A stretch of DNA of 7,103 nt from Armatimonadota bacterium (lineage in GTDB: Bacteria > Armatimonadota > Armatimonadia > Armatimonadales > Armatimonadaceae), in NCBI GenBank assembly GCA_014379275.1, contig JACMMA010000045.1, forward strand, positions 1 to 7,103. Direction: 5' to 3'. Both the position numbers and the translations under genes were made by a program. Numbering within the stretch: position 1 is the stretch's first letter; each line of letters begins with the position of its first letter. Positions 1 through 5,255 of this stretch are shown one piece after another. The notes under the pieces were generated by a model. It was not told where the DNA came from and searched no databases. It saw only the letters and a program-made list of their open reading frames with translations.

Positions 1-260
1 TCCAGTAGCGTGTAAGGTTCTTCCGCGCCGCCGACGAGCGGGTACATTTCGTCGTAATCCTGCGCGTAAGAAAGGGTGGCGAGTCCGAGTTGTTTGCCGT
101 TGGAAAGGCAGGCGGTCTGGCGGGCTTTTGCCCGCGCCTGGGCGAATACGGGAAATAATATCGCGGCGAGTATGGCGATAATGGCGATTACAACGAGCAG
201 TTCTATCAGCGTAAAGGCTCGGGCTTTACGCGCGGAACGAACGCGAGGAGAATCAATCAT
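1..260 (-). CDS. Prepilin-type (DUF1559-like / type II pseudopilin) protein, N-terminal part
   Basis: Reading the reverse strand from the ATG at 260-258 gives 86 codons with no stop before the left edge, so the gene is cut by the window. Residues 1-15 are a short basic leader (RVRSARKARA). The class III prepilin motif FTLIELLVVI follows, with Phe16 as +1 and the conserved Glu20 at +5. The -1 residue is Ala15 rather than the more usual Gly. Residues 16-36 form the hydrophobic helix, followed by FPVFAQAR, a CLSN-KQLG segment and YAQDYDEMYP, the pattern of DUF1559/pseudopilin-like proteins abundant in Armatimonadota and Planctomycetes. Such proteins are processed by prepilin peptidase and sit at the envelope; the specific role of this paralogue is unknown. 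It lies 45 nt downstream of the small lipoprotein gene and is probably cotranscribed with it. Confidence 0.88.
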   Translation of the reverse strand, partial: MIDSPRVRSARKARAFTLIELLVVIAIIAILAAILFPVFAQARAKARQTACLSNGKQLGLATLSYAQDYDEMYPLVGGAEEPYTLL

Positions 261-305
261 GACAGTTTGCTTTCTAAGATCGGCGGCGTGACGCAGCGTA
301 TGCGG

Positions 306-464
306 TTATTTCGCTTCTCGGGAAGTCGGGACCGGTTTGGCGGCGGGGTCGGTATCCGTAGTTTGTGAACACCCGTGACTCGCCATTAGCATCCCTGCCG
401 CGATAGAAACCAGCACCATCTGGCGGATAAAGCGAGACCGCTGCGAGTGTAAAAATTTAGCCAT
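306..464 (-). CDS. Small putative lipoprotein (52 aa)
   Basis: This is a 52-residue protein with a basic N-terminus (KFLHSQRSRFIRQ), a hydrophobic stretch at residues 17-28 (VLVSIAAGMLMA), and Cys32 in the context SHGC. A short polar, Pro/Thr/Lys-rich tail follows. That is the architecture of a small lipoprotein, but the lipobox is weak: Gly at -1 is fine, while His at -2 and Ser at -3 are atypical. The ATG at 464-462 is preferred over an in-frame GTG at 527, because the GTG directly follows a -10 element and would precede the transcription start. A GGA about 10 nt upstream may serve as a poor Shine-Dalgarno. I do not recognise a family. Small lipoprotein-like ORFs next to pilin-like genes are common in these phyla, so cotranscription with the pilin gene is likely. 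Confidence 0.55.
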   Translation of the reverse strand: MAKFLHSQRSRFIRQMVLVSIAAGMLMASHGCSQTTDTDPAAKPVPTSREAK

Positions 465-527
465 AAGGATTTCCAGGGACGCACGGAGTTTATTCGACTT
501 TCCCACGACGGGGTTAAAACAGTACAC

Positions 528-533
528 ATTTTA
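528..533 (-). promoter_or_regulatory. Putative -10 element for the lipoprotein-pilin transcript
   Basis: Reverse-strand TAAAAT (5/6 to TATAAT) lies about 64 nt upstream of the lipoprotein ATG. No good -35 is present at 17 nt; the nearest match, TTAACA, is 20 nt away and belongs to the last repeat of the upstream array. This suits an activator-dependent promoter. Predicted transcription starts near 520. Confidence 0.45.
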
Positions 534-549
534 CCCGAACAGCGTAGCC

Positions 550-593
550 TGATTGTTAAATTTGCATTAAGATTTTGTTAAGCCGAGATTAAG
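550..593 (-). promoter_or_regulatory. Pho-box-like array of four 11-bp direct repeats
   Basis: On the reverse strand, four contiguous 11-bp units begin at 593, 582, 571 and 560: CTTAATCTCGG, CTTAACAAAAT, CTTAATGCAAA and TTTAACAATCA. The first six bases follow YTTAAY in every unit and the other five are variable. An 11-bp phase (one helical turn) is how PhoB/PhoP/SphR-type OmpR-family regulators bind tandem half-sites, and cyanobacterial Pho boxes have a similar YTTAAYY core. The array lies upstream of a TAAAAT element and the lipoprotein-pilin genes. The 27 bp from the last repeat to the -10 is about one turn longer than in classical E. coli Pho promoters. The repeat is seen directly; identity of the regulator is inferred. 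Confidence 0.6.
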
Positions 594-698
594 AATTCAG
601 CGGCGCCTGGTGACTGGCGGACCGATAAGCAGGAAGCCCCCCCCTCGACGTGGAACCGTACCAGGCTAATCCACCGCGCAAAGGTTGTTTCATCCACC

Positions 699-2201
699 AT
701 GCCATTTTACTTAGGACTTGACACCGGAACGTCCGGAACGAAAGCCATTCTGATCGACGAGACTGGTCGCACCCTCGCCACGCACACGCACGAATACGAT
801 CTCTCGACCCCGAAACCACTCTGGGCGGAGCAACACCCCGACACCGATTGGTGGGTCGCCGCGCAGGACGCCATCCAGTCCGTGCTCGCCAAAGCCGGTG
901 CGACCGGTTCGCAGGTCGCGGCGGTCGGGCTGACCGGGCAGATGCATGGCTCCGTTTTTCTGGACGCGCATCATAATGTTCTGCGCCCCGCCCTGCTCTG
1001 GTGCGACGCGCGGACCGGTGCGGAGTGCGCGGAGATCACCGAAGCAATCGGCGGCGAGGCGAAACTGTTCGGCGCCATCGGGCAGCCAGTCTTCACGTCG
1101 TTCACCGCGCCGAAGATCCTCTGGGTGCGCAAGCACGAGCCACAGGTCTACGAAAAAGTGGCGAAAGTCCTGCTCCCGAAAGACTACACGCGTTTCAAAC
1201 TGACCAGCGAGTTCGCGACCGAGGTGTCCGACGCATCGGGCACGTCGCTTTTGGATGTTCGCAACCGCCAGTGGTCGCAACCGATGCTTGACGCCCTGCA
1301 AATCCCGTCCGATTTCCTGCCCCCGGTGTACGAGTCCACGGTAGTGTCCGGCGAGATCACGCCCGAGGCGGCGGCACTGACCGGGCTTGTCGCCGGGACG
1401 CCCGTGGTCGGCGGGGGCGGCGATCAGGCGGCGGGCGCGGTCGGTTGCGGTATCGTGGAAACGGGGCGCGTGTCGCTGTCGCTCGGAACGTCTGGCGTCG
1501 TGTTCGCGCACTTAGACAAGCCGTTCTTCGACCCCAAAGCGATACAAACGTTCTGCCACGCGGTCCCCGGCGCGTTCCACCTGATGGGATGCGTGATATC
1601 GGCGGCGGGATCGTTCGAATGGTACAAGGACACGTTCGCGCCAGACATGACGTACGACACGATCACCGCCGGTGCCGCCACCGTCCCCGCCGGGTGCGAA
1701 GGTCTGCTCTTCGCCCCGTATCTCGCGGGCGAGCGCAACCCGTATTTCGACCCGCAGGCACGCGGCGCGTTCGTCGGCGCGACGTTACGCACGTCGAGCC
1801 GCGACTGGTTCGCCCGCGCGGTTCTGGAAGGCGTCTCTTACGGCTTCAAGGACCTGATGACGCTTCTGGAATCATCCGGCGCGCCGATCAACGAAGTGCG
1901 CGTCATGGGCGGCGGCACGAAGTCGGATCTGTGGCGACAGATCCTTTCCGACGTGGTCGGACGCTCTTTGCACCGCGTAAACAACGACGAAGGGCCGGCG
2001 TTCGGCGCAGCGCTCCTGGCGATGGTCGGCACCAACCAGTACCAGTCCGTCCCCGAAGCGTCCGCAGCGACGATCCAAACTACGGACGAAACCGCGCCCG
2101 GCGCGAACGTCGACACGTACAAAAAATACTACCCGATGTACCGCTCGCTCTACCCCGCGCTCAAACAAACCTTCGCGGATGTCGCGGCGGCTACGAACTA
2201 A
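699..2201 (+). CDS. xylB: Xylulokinase (FGGY carbohydrate kinase)
   Basis: This 500-residue protein, the normal length for XylB, phosphorylates D-xylulose with ATP to xylulose 5-phosphate, feeding the pentose phosphate pathway in the cytoplasm. The FGGY N-domain (about residues 3-245) starts with the phosphate-binding LGLDTGTSGTKA loop including Asp8. The xylulokinase signature GQMHG is at 80-84, with Met82-His83 expected to contact the sugar, followed by LLWCDART at 99-106. GGGGDQAAGAVG at 238-249 holds the expected catalytic base Asp242. The C-domain carries SLGTSGVV (261-268), YLAGERNPYFDP (341-352) and the ATP-site motif VMGGGTKSDLWRQILSD (402-418). The ATG is the only in-frame start near the domain, and an AAGG at 681-684 is a distant, weak ribosome site. 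The aldo/keto reductase gene follows after 25 nt. Activity on a related ketose cannot be excluded. Confidence 0.93.
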   Translation: MPFYLGLDTGTSGTKAILIDETGRTLATHTHEYDLSTPKPLWAEQHPDTDWWVAAQDAIQSVLAKAGATGSQVAAVGLTGQMHGSVFLDAHHNVLRPALLWCDARTGAECAEITEAIGGEAKLFGAIGQPVFTSFTAPKILWVRKHEPQVYEKVAKVLLPKDYTRFKLTSEFATEVSDASGTSLLDVRNRQWSQPMLDALQIPSDFLPPVYESTVVSGEITPEAAALTGLVAGTPVVGGGGDQAAGAVGCGIVETGRVSLSLGTSGVVFAHLDKPFFDPKAIQTFCHAVPGAFHLMGCVISAAGSFEWYKDTFAPDMTYDTITAGAATVPAGCEGLLFAPYLAGERNPYFDPQARGAFVGATLRTSSRDWFARAVLEGVSYGFKDLMTLLESSGAPINEVRVMGGGTKSDLWRQILSDVVGRSLHRVNNDEGPAFGAALLAMVGTNQYQSVPEASAATIQTTDETAPGANVDTYKKYYPMYRSLYPALKQTFADVAAATN

Positions 2202-2226
2202 GTCGAAAGAATTACGAAACAATATT

Positions 2227-3273
2227 ATGACTGATACAACGAGTTACACCGCCGCAGACAACCGGTACGACAACACGAAGGGCTGGTTCCGCCGCTCGGG
2301 GCGCTCCGGATTACTGCTCCCGCTGATTTCCATCGGGTGCTGGCATAACTTCGGTGATCCAGGGACGGACGCCGGGCACCACGCAGACGAGCATTCGCTC
2401 CACGAGAACGCTAAGGCGATGCTTTTCACGTCGTTCGATAACGGCATCACGCACTTCGACCTCGCCAACAACTACGGGCCGAAGCCCGGCGCGGCGGAAA
2501 CCCGTGTCGGACGCATCCTGAAAGAAAACTTCAACGCCTACCGCGACGAGTTGATCATCTCTACCAAAGCCGGTTACGGAATGTGGGCGGGTCCGTACGG
2601 CGAATGGGGCAGCCGCAAGTACCTGACGGCGTCACTCGATCAGTCGCTGAAGCGGCTACAACTCGATTACGTAGACATTTTCTACTCGCACCGATTCGAT
2701 CCGAACACGCCGCTCGAAGAAACTCTCGGTGCCCTCGATTCGGCGGTGCGGCAGGGCAAAGCTCTTTACACCGGCATCTCGTCCTATTCCGGCGAGCAGA
2801 CACGACGCGTGGAAGCGATCTGCACGGCGAACGGGTTCGTGAAGCCGATCATTCACCAGCCGAGTTACTCTATGCTGAACCGACGTGTCGAGACGGATCT
2901 ACTCCCGGCGACCGCCGACACAGGGATGGGTGTGATCGCGTTCTGCCCGCTTTCGCAAGGATTACTGACGAACAAGTATCTGAACGGCATCCCGGAAGAC
3001 TCGCGGGCGAAACAGGAAAAAGGATTTTTGCAAGAAAGCGCGGTGACGTCAGAACTGGTAGAAAAGCTAAAAAAACTGAACGACATCGCGTCCGACCGGG
3101 GACAAAGCCTCGCACAAATGGCTCTCTCATGGGCATTACGCGACCACCGCGTGACGTCCGCCCTGATCGGAGCCAGCCGCCCCAGCCAGATCGCGGAGAA
3201 TGTCAAAGCCGCCGAAAAAACAGTGTTCGCCAGCGACGAGATGGAAGCCATCGAGACGGCCTTGAAAGGCTGA
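2227..3273 (+). CDS. yghZ: Aldo/keto reductase, L-glyceraldehyde 3-phosphate reductase (YghZ/Gpr) type
   Basis: This 348-residue TIM-barrel oxidoreductase is closely similar in recalled sequence to E. coli YghZ/Gpr, which reduces L-glyceraldehyde 3-phosphate and methylglyoxal with NADPH. The expected tetrad is present: Asp78 in THFDLANNYGP, Tyr83, Lys114 in IISTKAGYGMW and His155 in YSHRFD. Other family hallmarks are GSRKYLTASLDQSLKR (128-143), IHQPSYSMLNR (209-219), PLSQGLLTNKYLNG (241-254) and SALIGASRPSQIAENV (311-326). A small insert around residues 44-58, compared with E. coli, lies before the HFDLANNYGP motif. The ATG at 2227 is chosen because it gives the usual family length; an in-frame ATG at 2179 would overlap xylB and add 16 unrelated residues. 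No clear Shine-Dalgarno is seen, so translational coupling to xylB is plausible. The pairing suggests a role in carbonyl or pentose metabolism, but the true substrate is unproven. Confidence 0.88.
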   Translation: MTDTTSYTAADNRYDNTKGWFRRSGRSGLLLPLISIGCWHNFGDPGTDAGHHADEHSLHENAKAMLFTSFDNGITHFDLANNYGPKPGAAETRVGRILKENFNAYRDELIISTKAGYGMWAGPYGEWGSRKYLTASLDQSLKRLQLDYVDIFYSHRFDPNTPLEETLGALDSAVRQGKALYTGISSYSGEQTRRVEAICTANGFVKPIIHQPSYSMLNRRVETDLLPATADTGMGVIAFCPLSQGLLTNKYLNGIPEDSRAKQEKGFLQESAVTSELVEKLKKLNDIASDRGQSLAQMALSWALRDHRVTSALIGASRPSQIAENVKAAEKTVFASDEMEAIETALKG

Positions 3274-3326
3274 TTCTTTTCTCGCCCGCCGCGTAGGCGA
3301 AACCACAACCCTGTCCATAAGAGCGG

Positions 3327-3355
3327 GTCACACAACGGGGAAAGACGGGTACAAT
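3327..3355 (+). promoter_or_regulatory. Promoter of the proteasome locus (dop)
   Basis: GTCACA at 3327-3332 (4/6 to TTGACA) and TACAAT at 3350-3355 (5/6 to TATAAT) are separated by 17 bp, the ideal spacing. Transcription should start about 6-8 nt after the -10, that is at or next to the GTG start codon at 3362, giving a leaderless message. It lies in the 88-nt gap after the reductase gene, so the proteasome genes probably form their own transcription unit. Confidence 0.55.
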
Positions 3356-3361
3356 GATCGC

Positions 3362-4906
3362 GTGATTGGAATCGAAACCGAATACGGTATTTATGTCGAG
3401 GGCAAAGGGGCGCAGGATTTAGTCGCGGAGTCAACGCAGCTGGTGAAGCTCTGTCCCTCTCCGGCGGCGTCTGGGTGGGACTATGGGCGCGAGGCACCCC
3501 GCCGCGACGTGCGCGGCTTCACCGTGGACCATCTTTCCGTGGACCCGTACGACGCCCAGTTCGAGCAAACCAGTTCGGGTCGCCCCCACTCGACCGACGT
3601 GGAAGTGCGATCTGACCGCGCCCTACCGAACGGCGCACGGTATTACAACGACCACGGCCACCCCGAGTATTCTACCCCGGAGTGCGGTTCGCTCCGTGAC
3701 CTCGTCGCGCATGACCGGGCAGGCGAACGCGTCCTGTTTGAATGCGCGAGACGGCGCATGGCGCGGAACGGCGGCGCACTCGTCGCCCTGTACAAAAACA
3801 ACACCGATTTTCACGGGGCGAGTTACGGAACACACGAATCGTATCAGATACGGCGTGATCTGCCGTTCGATGATCTGCTCCGGGGCATTCTGCCGTTTTT
3901 CGTCACCCGGCAGATTTTCGCGGGTGCGGGCAAAGTCGGCGTCGAGTCGCAACCCGGTTCTCCGGCTCCGGCGGGGGTGCATTATCAACTCTCGCAACGC
4001 GCGGATTTTTTCACCACGCTAGCGTCGGTGGACACGCTCTACAACCGCCCGATCGTCAACACGCGCGACGAGCCGCACGCGGACGCCCGCCGGTATCGCC
4101 GTTTCCATGTTATTTGCGGCGATGCGAACATGTGTGAGATGGCGACGTTCTTGAAAACGGGAACCACGTCGCTGGTTTTGCGCTTGATGGAGACGGGATG
4201 GTTGCCGACCGGCATCGACCTGCGTGACCCGGTCGCCGCGATCAAGCAGATTTCCCGCGACCGGTCGCTGAAGTGGAACGCCGAGCGGTTGGACGGCGGT
4301 ACTATAGGGGCGGTCGAGATCCAGAGAGCTTACCTGGCGGCGGCGAAAGCACAGCTTTCCGGGCTGTCCGCCGAGGCAGACACGGTCATCGCCGAATGGG
4401 AAAAGGTACTGGACGGTCTGGGAACCGACCCGCTGGCATTGTCCGATACGCTGGATTGGGCGGCGAAACGCTCAATTATCGAGGAGTACCGCGACGCCGA
4501 GGGTTTGGAATGGGGCGACCCGGTGCTACAGAGCGTCGACCTGGAATATCACAATGTGGACCCGGAAGCCGGGCTGTATTATGGTTTGGAGCAAGCCGGG
4601 GAGGTACGGCGGGTCGTTACTGATGCCGAGATCGGGCACGCTCTGGTCGCTCCGCCACTATCGTCGCCGCGCGCTACAGTGCGGGGTATCGCGGTGCGGA
4701 AGTTCGCGGACCGGGTAAAGTCTATTACCTGGAGTCGGCTGGTGCTGAACGACGGGGGGCAAAGTATTACGCTTCCCGTGTCGGCAGTCGCGGACGCCGA
4801 TGGACCAATTTTGACCGACGAACTGAACGCCGCGCAAAACCCGGCGCAATTCGCTTCCGCAGTCATGCGTCATGCGACCGAGGCCGAAAGCGGCGATTAC
4901 GTATAA
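3362..4906 (+). CDS. dop: Dop-type deamidase/deconjugase of the Pup/UBact modifier
   Basis: This 514-residue member of the glutamine-synthetase-like Pup ligase/Dop superfamily matches Dop better than PafA. Like Dop it has the extra Dop-loop segment between the WDY motif (39-41) and NGARYYNDHGHPEYSTPEC (90-108). Expected metal-binding glutamates are in GIETEYG (3-9), and Asp97 in the NDHGHPEYS block corresponds to the catalytic Asp of Dop. Other conserved blocks are LYKNNTDFHGASYGTHESY (143-161), YQLSQRADF (208-216), INTRDEPHAD-like (231-241), GDANMCEMATFLKTGTTSLV (253-272) and ISRD (297-300). In Pup systems Dop deamidates the C-terminal Gln of the modifier to Glu and cleaves it from substrates; the next gene encodes a modifier ending in Gln, which fits. 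GTG at 3362 is the only suitable start: the ATG at 3354 meets a stop after three codons. There is no ribosome binding site. The gene ends 63 nt before the modifier gene. Confidence 0.9.
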   Translation: MIGIETEYGIYVEGKGAQDLVAESTQLVKLCPSPAASGWDYGREAPRRDVRGFTVDHLSVDPYDAQFEQTSSGRPHSTDVEVRSDRALPNGARYYNDHGHPEYSTPECGSLRDLVAHDRAGERVLFECARRRMARNGGALVALYKNNTDFHGASYGTHESYQIRRDLPFDDLLRGILPFFVTRQIFAGAGKVGVESQPGSPAPAGVHYQLSQRADFFTTLASVDTLYNRPIVNTRDEPHADARRYRRFHVICGDANMCEMATFLKTGTTSLVLRLMETGWLPTGIDLRDPVAAIKQISRDRSLKWNAERLDGGTIGAVEIQRAYLAAAKAQLSGLSAEADTVIAEWEKVLDGLGTDPLALSDTLDWAAKRSIIEEYRDAEGLEWGDPVLQSVDLEYHNVDPEAGLYYGLEQAGEVRRVVTDAEIGHALVAPPLSSPRATVRGIAVRKFADRVKSITWSRLVLNDGGQSITLPVSAVADADGPILTDELNAAQNPAQFASAVMRHATEAESGDYV

Positions 4907-4954
4907 CGACAGGGATGAATCGTGGGCGTAAACAACCCGCATTTTGATAGAAAC

Positions 4955-4960
4955 GAAAGG
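4955..4960 (+). promoter_or_regulatory. Ribosome binding site fixing the modifier start
   Basis: GAAAGG lies 9 nt before the ATG at 4970. This favours that ATG over the in-frame GTG at 4922, which has no such site and would add 16 residues unlike the family. The prcB gene has the same GAAAGGCA sequence before its preferred ATG. Confidence 0.55.
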
Positions 4961-4969
4961 CATAATACC

Positions 4970-5164
4970 ATGAACGAAATTCGATTTGATGATCGTTTGA
5001 CGCGCCCGCTTCCCACAGCGGACCCGCTTCGCAAAAGCACGGATAGCGGCGACGGTCCGAGCAAGCCCGATGTCAAGCGCCCGGAATCGCGGGGGATTTT
5101 AGACCGAATGAAACGCGTTGACCCGAACCAGGCCAAGCGATACCGCCAGCGTTCCGGACAGTAG
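4970..5164 (+). CDS. ubact: UBact/Pup-like protein modifier, 64 aa, ending in Ser-Gly-Gln
   Basis: This small hydrophilic protein, with no hydrophobic core and rich in Arg, Lys, Asp, Pro and Ser, is predicted to be mostly disordered. The N-terminal half (residues 1-38) is variable. The C-terminal part, KRPESRGILDRMKRVDPNQ (36-54) followed by AKRYRQRSGQ, is the conserved block of UBact, the ubiquitin-like modifier described in several Gram-negative phyla as the counterpart of actinobacterial Pup. It ends in Gly63-Gln64, so by analogy with Pup-GGQ it would need Dop to convert Gln to Glu before a PafA-type ligase could join it to substrate lysines. Its own lysines (22, 32, 36, 48, 56) could permit chains or auto-modification. 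It sits between dop and prcB, the expected context. Family assignment is firm from motif and neighbours; conjugation in this organism is inferred. Confidence 0.88.
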   Translation: MNEIRFDDRLTRPLPTADPLRKSTDSGDGPSKPDVKRPESRGILDRMKRVDPNQAKRYRQRSGQ

Positions 5165-5190
5165 TTAGCGCGATTTTTTACTCAAAAATA

Positions 5191-5218
5191 CGGCGGAACC
5201 GGCATACCGGTTTCGCCG
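5191..5218 (+). terminator. Strong hairpin between the modifier gene and prcB (attenuator, terminator or operator)
   Basis: CGGCGGAACCGG (5191-5202) and CCGGTTTCGCCG (5207-5218) pair over 12 positions, with one G-U, around a CATA loop. It begins 26 nt after the modifier stop. On the forward strand it is followed by TAAAATTTATAT, only a weak U-tract; on the reverse strand by TATTTTTGAG, a better one, though no reverse gene lies there. It also abuts the putative prcB -10. It could be a leaky terminator, an RNA-stability element or a DNA palindrome for a repressor. Confidence 0.6.
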
Positions 5219-5224
5219 TAAAAT
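5219..5224 (+). promoter_or_regulatory. Putative -10 element for prcB
   Basis: TAAAAT (5/6 to TATAAT) directly follows the hairpin. The same hexamer is the -10 candidate of the reverse-strand lipoprotein gene. A start near 5231 would give a 25-nt leader containing GAAAGG and the ATG at 5256. No convincing -35 is seen, since the hairpin occupies that position. Confidence 0.35.
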
Positions 5225-5243
5225 TTATATGACACAGCAAACT

Positions 5244-5249
5244 GAAAGG
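5244..5249 (+). promoter_or_regulatory. Ribosome binding site deciding the prcB start
   Basis: GAAAGG lies 6 nt before the ATG at 5256. The alternative in-frame ATG at 5229 has only AT-rich sequence before it and lies within 5 nt of the -10 candidate. Confidence 0.55.
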
Positions 5250-5255
5250 CAAACT

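Noticed and set aside
465..527. GTG at 527 as the lipoprotein start
   Set aside because: It directly follows the TAAAAT element and would precede the likely transcription start. It adds 21 residues that displace the signal-like N-terminus.
637..644. Run of eight C upstream of xylB, considered as a phase-variable tract
   Set aside because: It is 54 nt from the start codon, not at a recognisable promoter spacer and not in a coding frame. A single C8 in GC-rich DNA is weak evidence.
606..665. CCTGGT and ACCAGG inverted repeat flanking 48 nt upstream of xylB
   Set aside because: The arms are only six bases at long distance, which is expected by chance.
711..1511. Long reverse-strand open frame (266 codons) opposite xylB
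   Set aside because: It is antisense to a clearly conserved kinase, Arg-rich, and shows no motif. It is explained by GC-rich codon bias.
1445..2230. Forward open frame (261 codons) in another frame of xylB
   Set aside because: The translation is dominated by Arg and Pro with no domain, typical of an off-frame shadow.
2583..3296. Forward open frame (237 codons) overlapping the aldo/keto reductase
   Set aside because: It is off-frame in a well-conserved gene, with Arg-rich low-complexity translation and no ribosome site.
3282..3300. TCGCC/GGCGA stem after the reductase gene as a terminator
   Set aside because: It has only 5 bp with a 9-nt loop and no T-run on either strand.
2865..3497. Reverse open frame (210 codons) spanning the end of the reductase and the start of dop
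   Set aside because: It overlaps two recognised genes and the dop promoter antisense, and has no recognisable motif.
4915..4945. Ten-codon ORF starting at ATG 4915 in the dop-modifier gap, as a possible leader peptide
   Set aside because: It has no attenuator-like hairpin after it and no codon bias of interest, so chance explains it.
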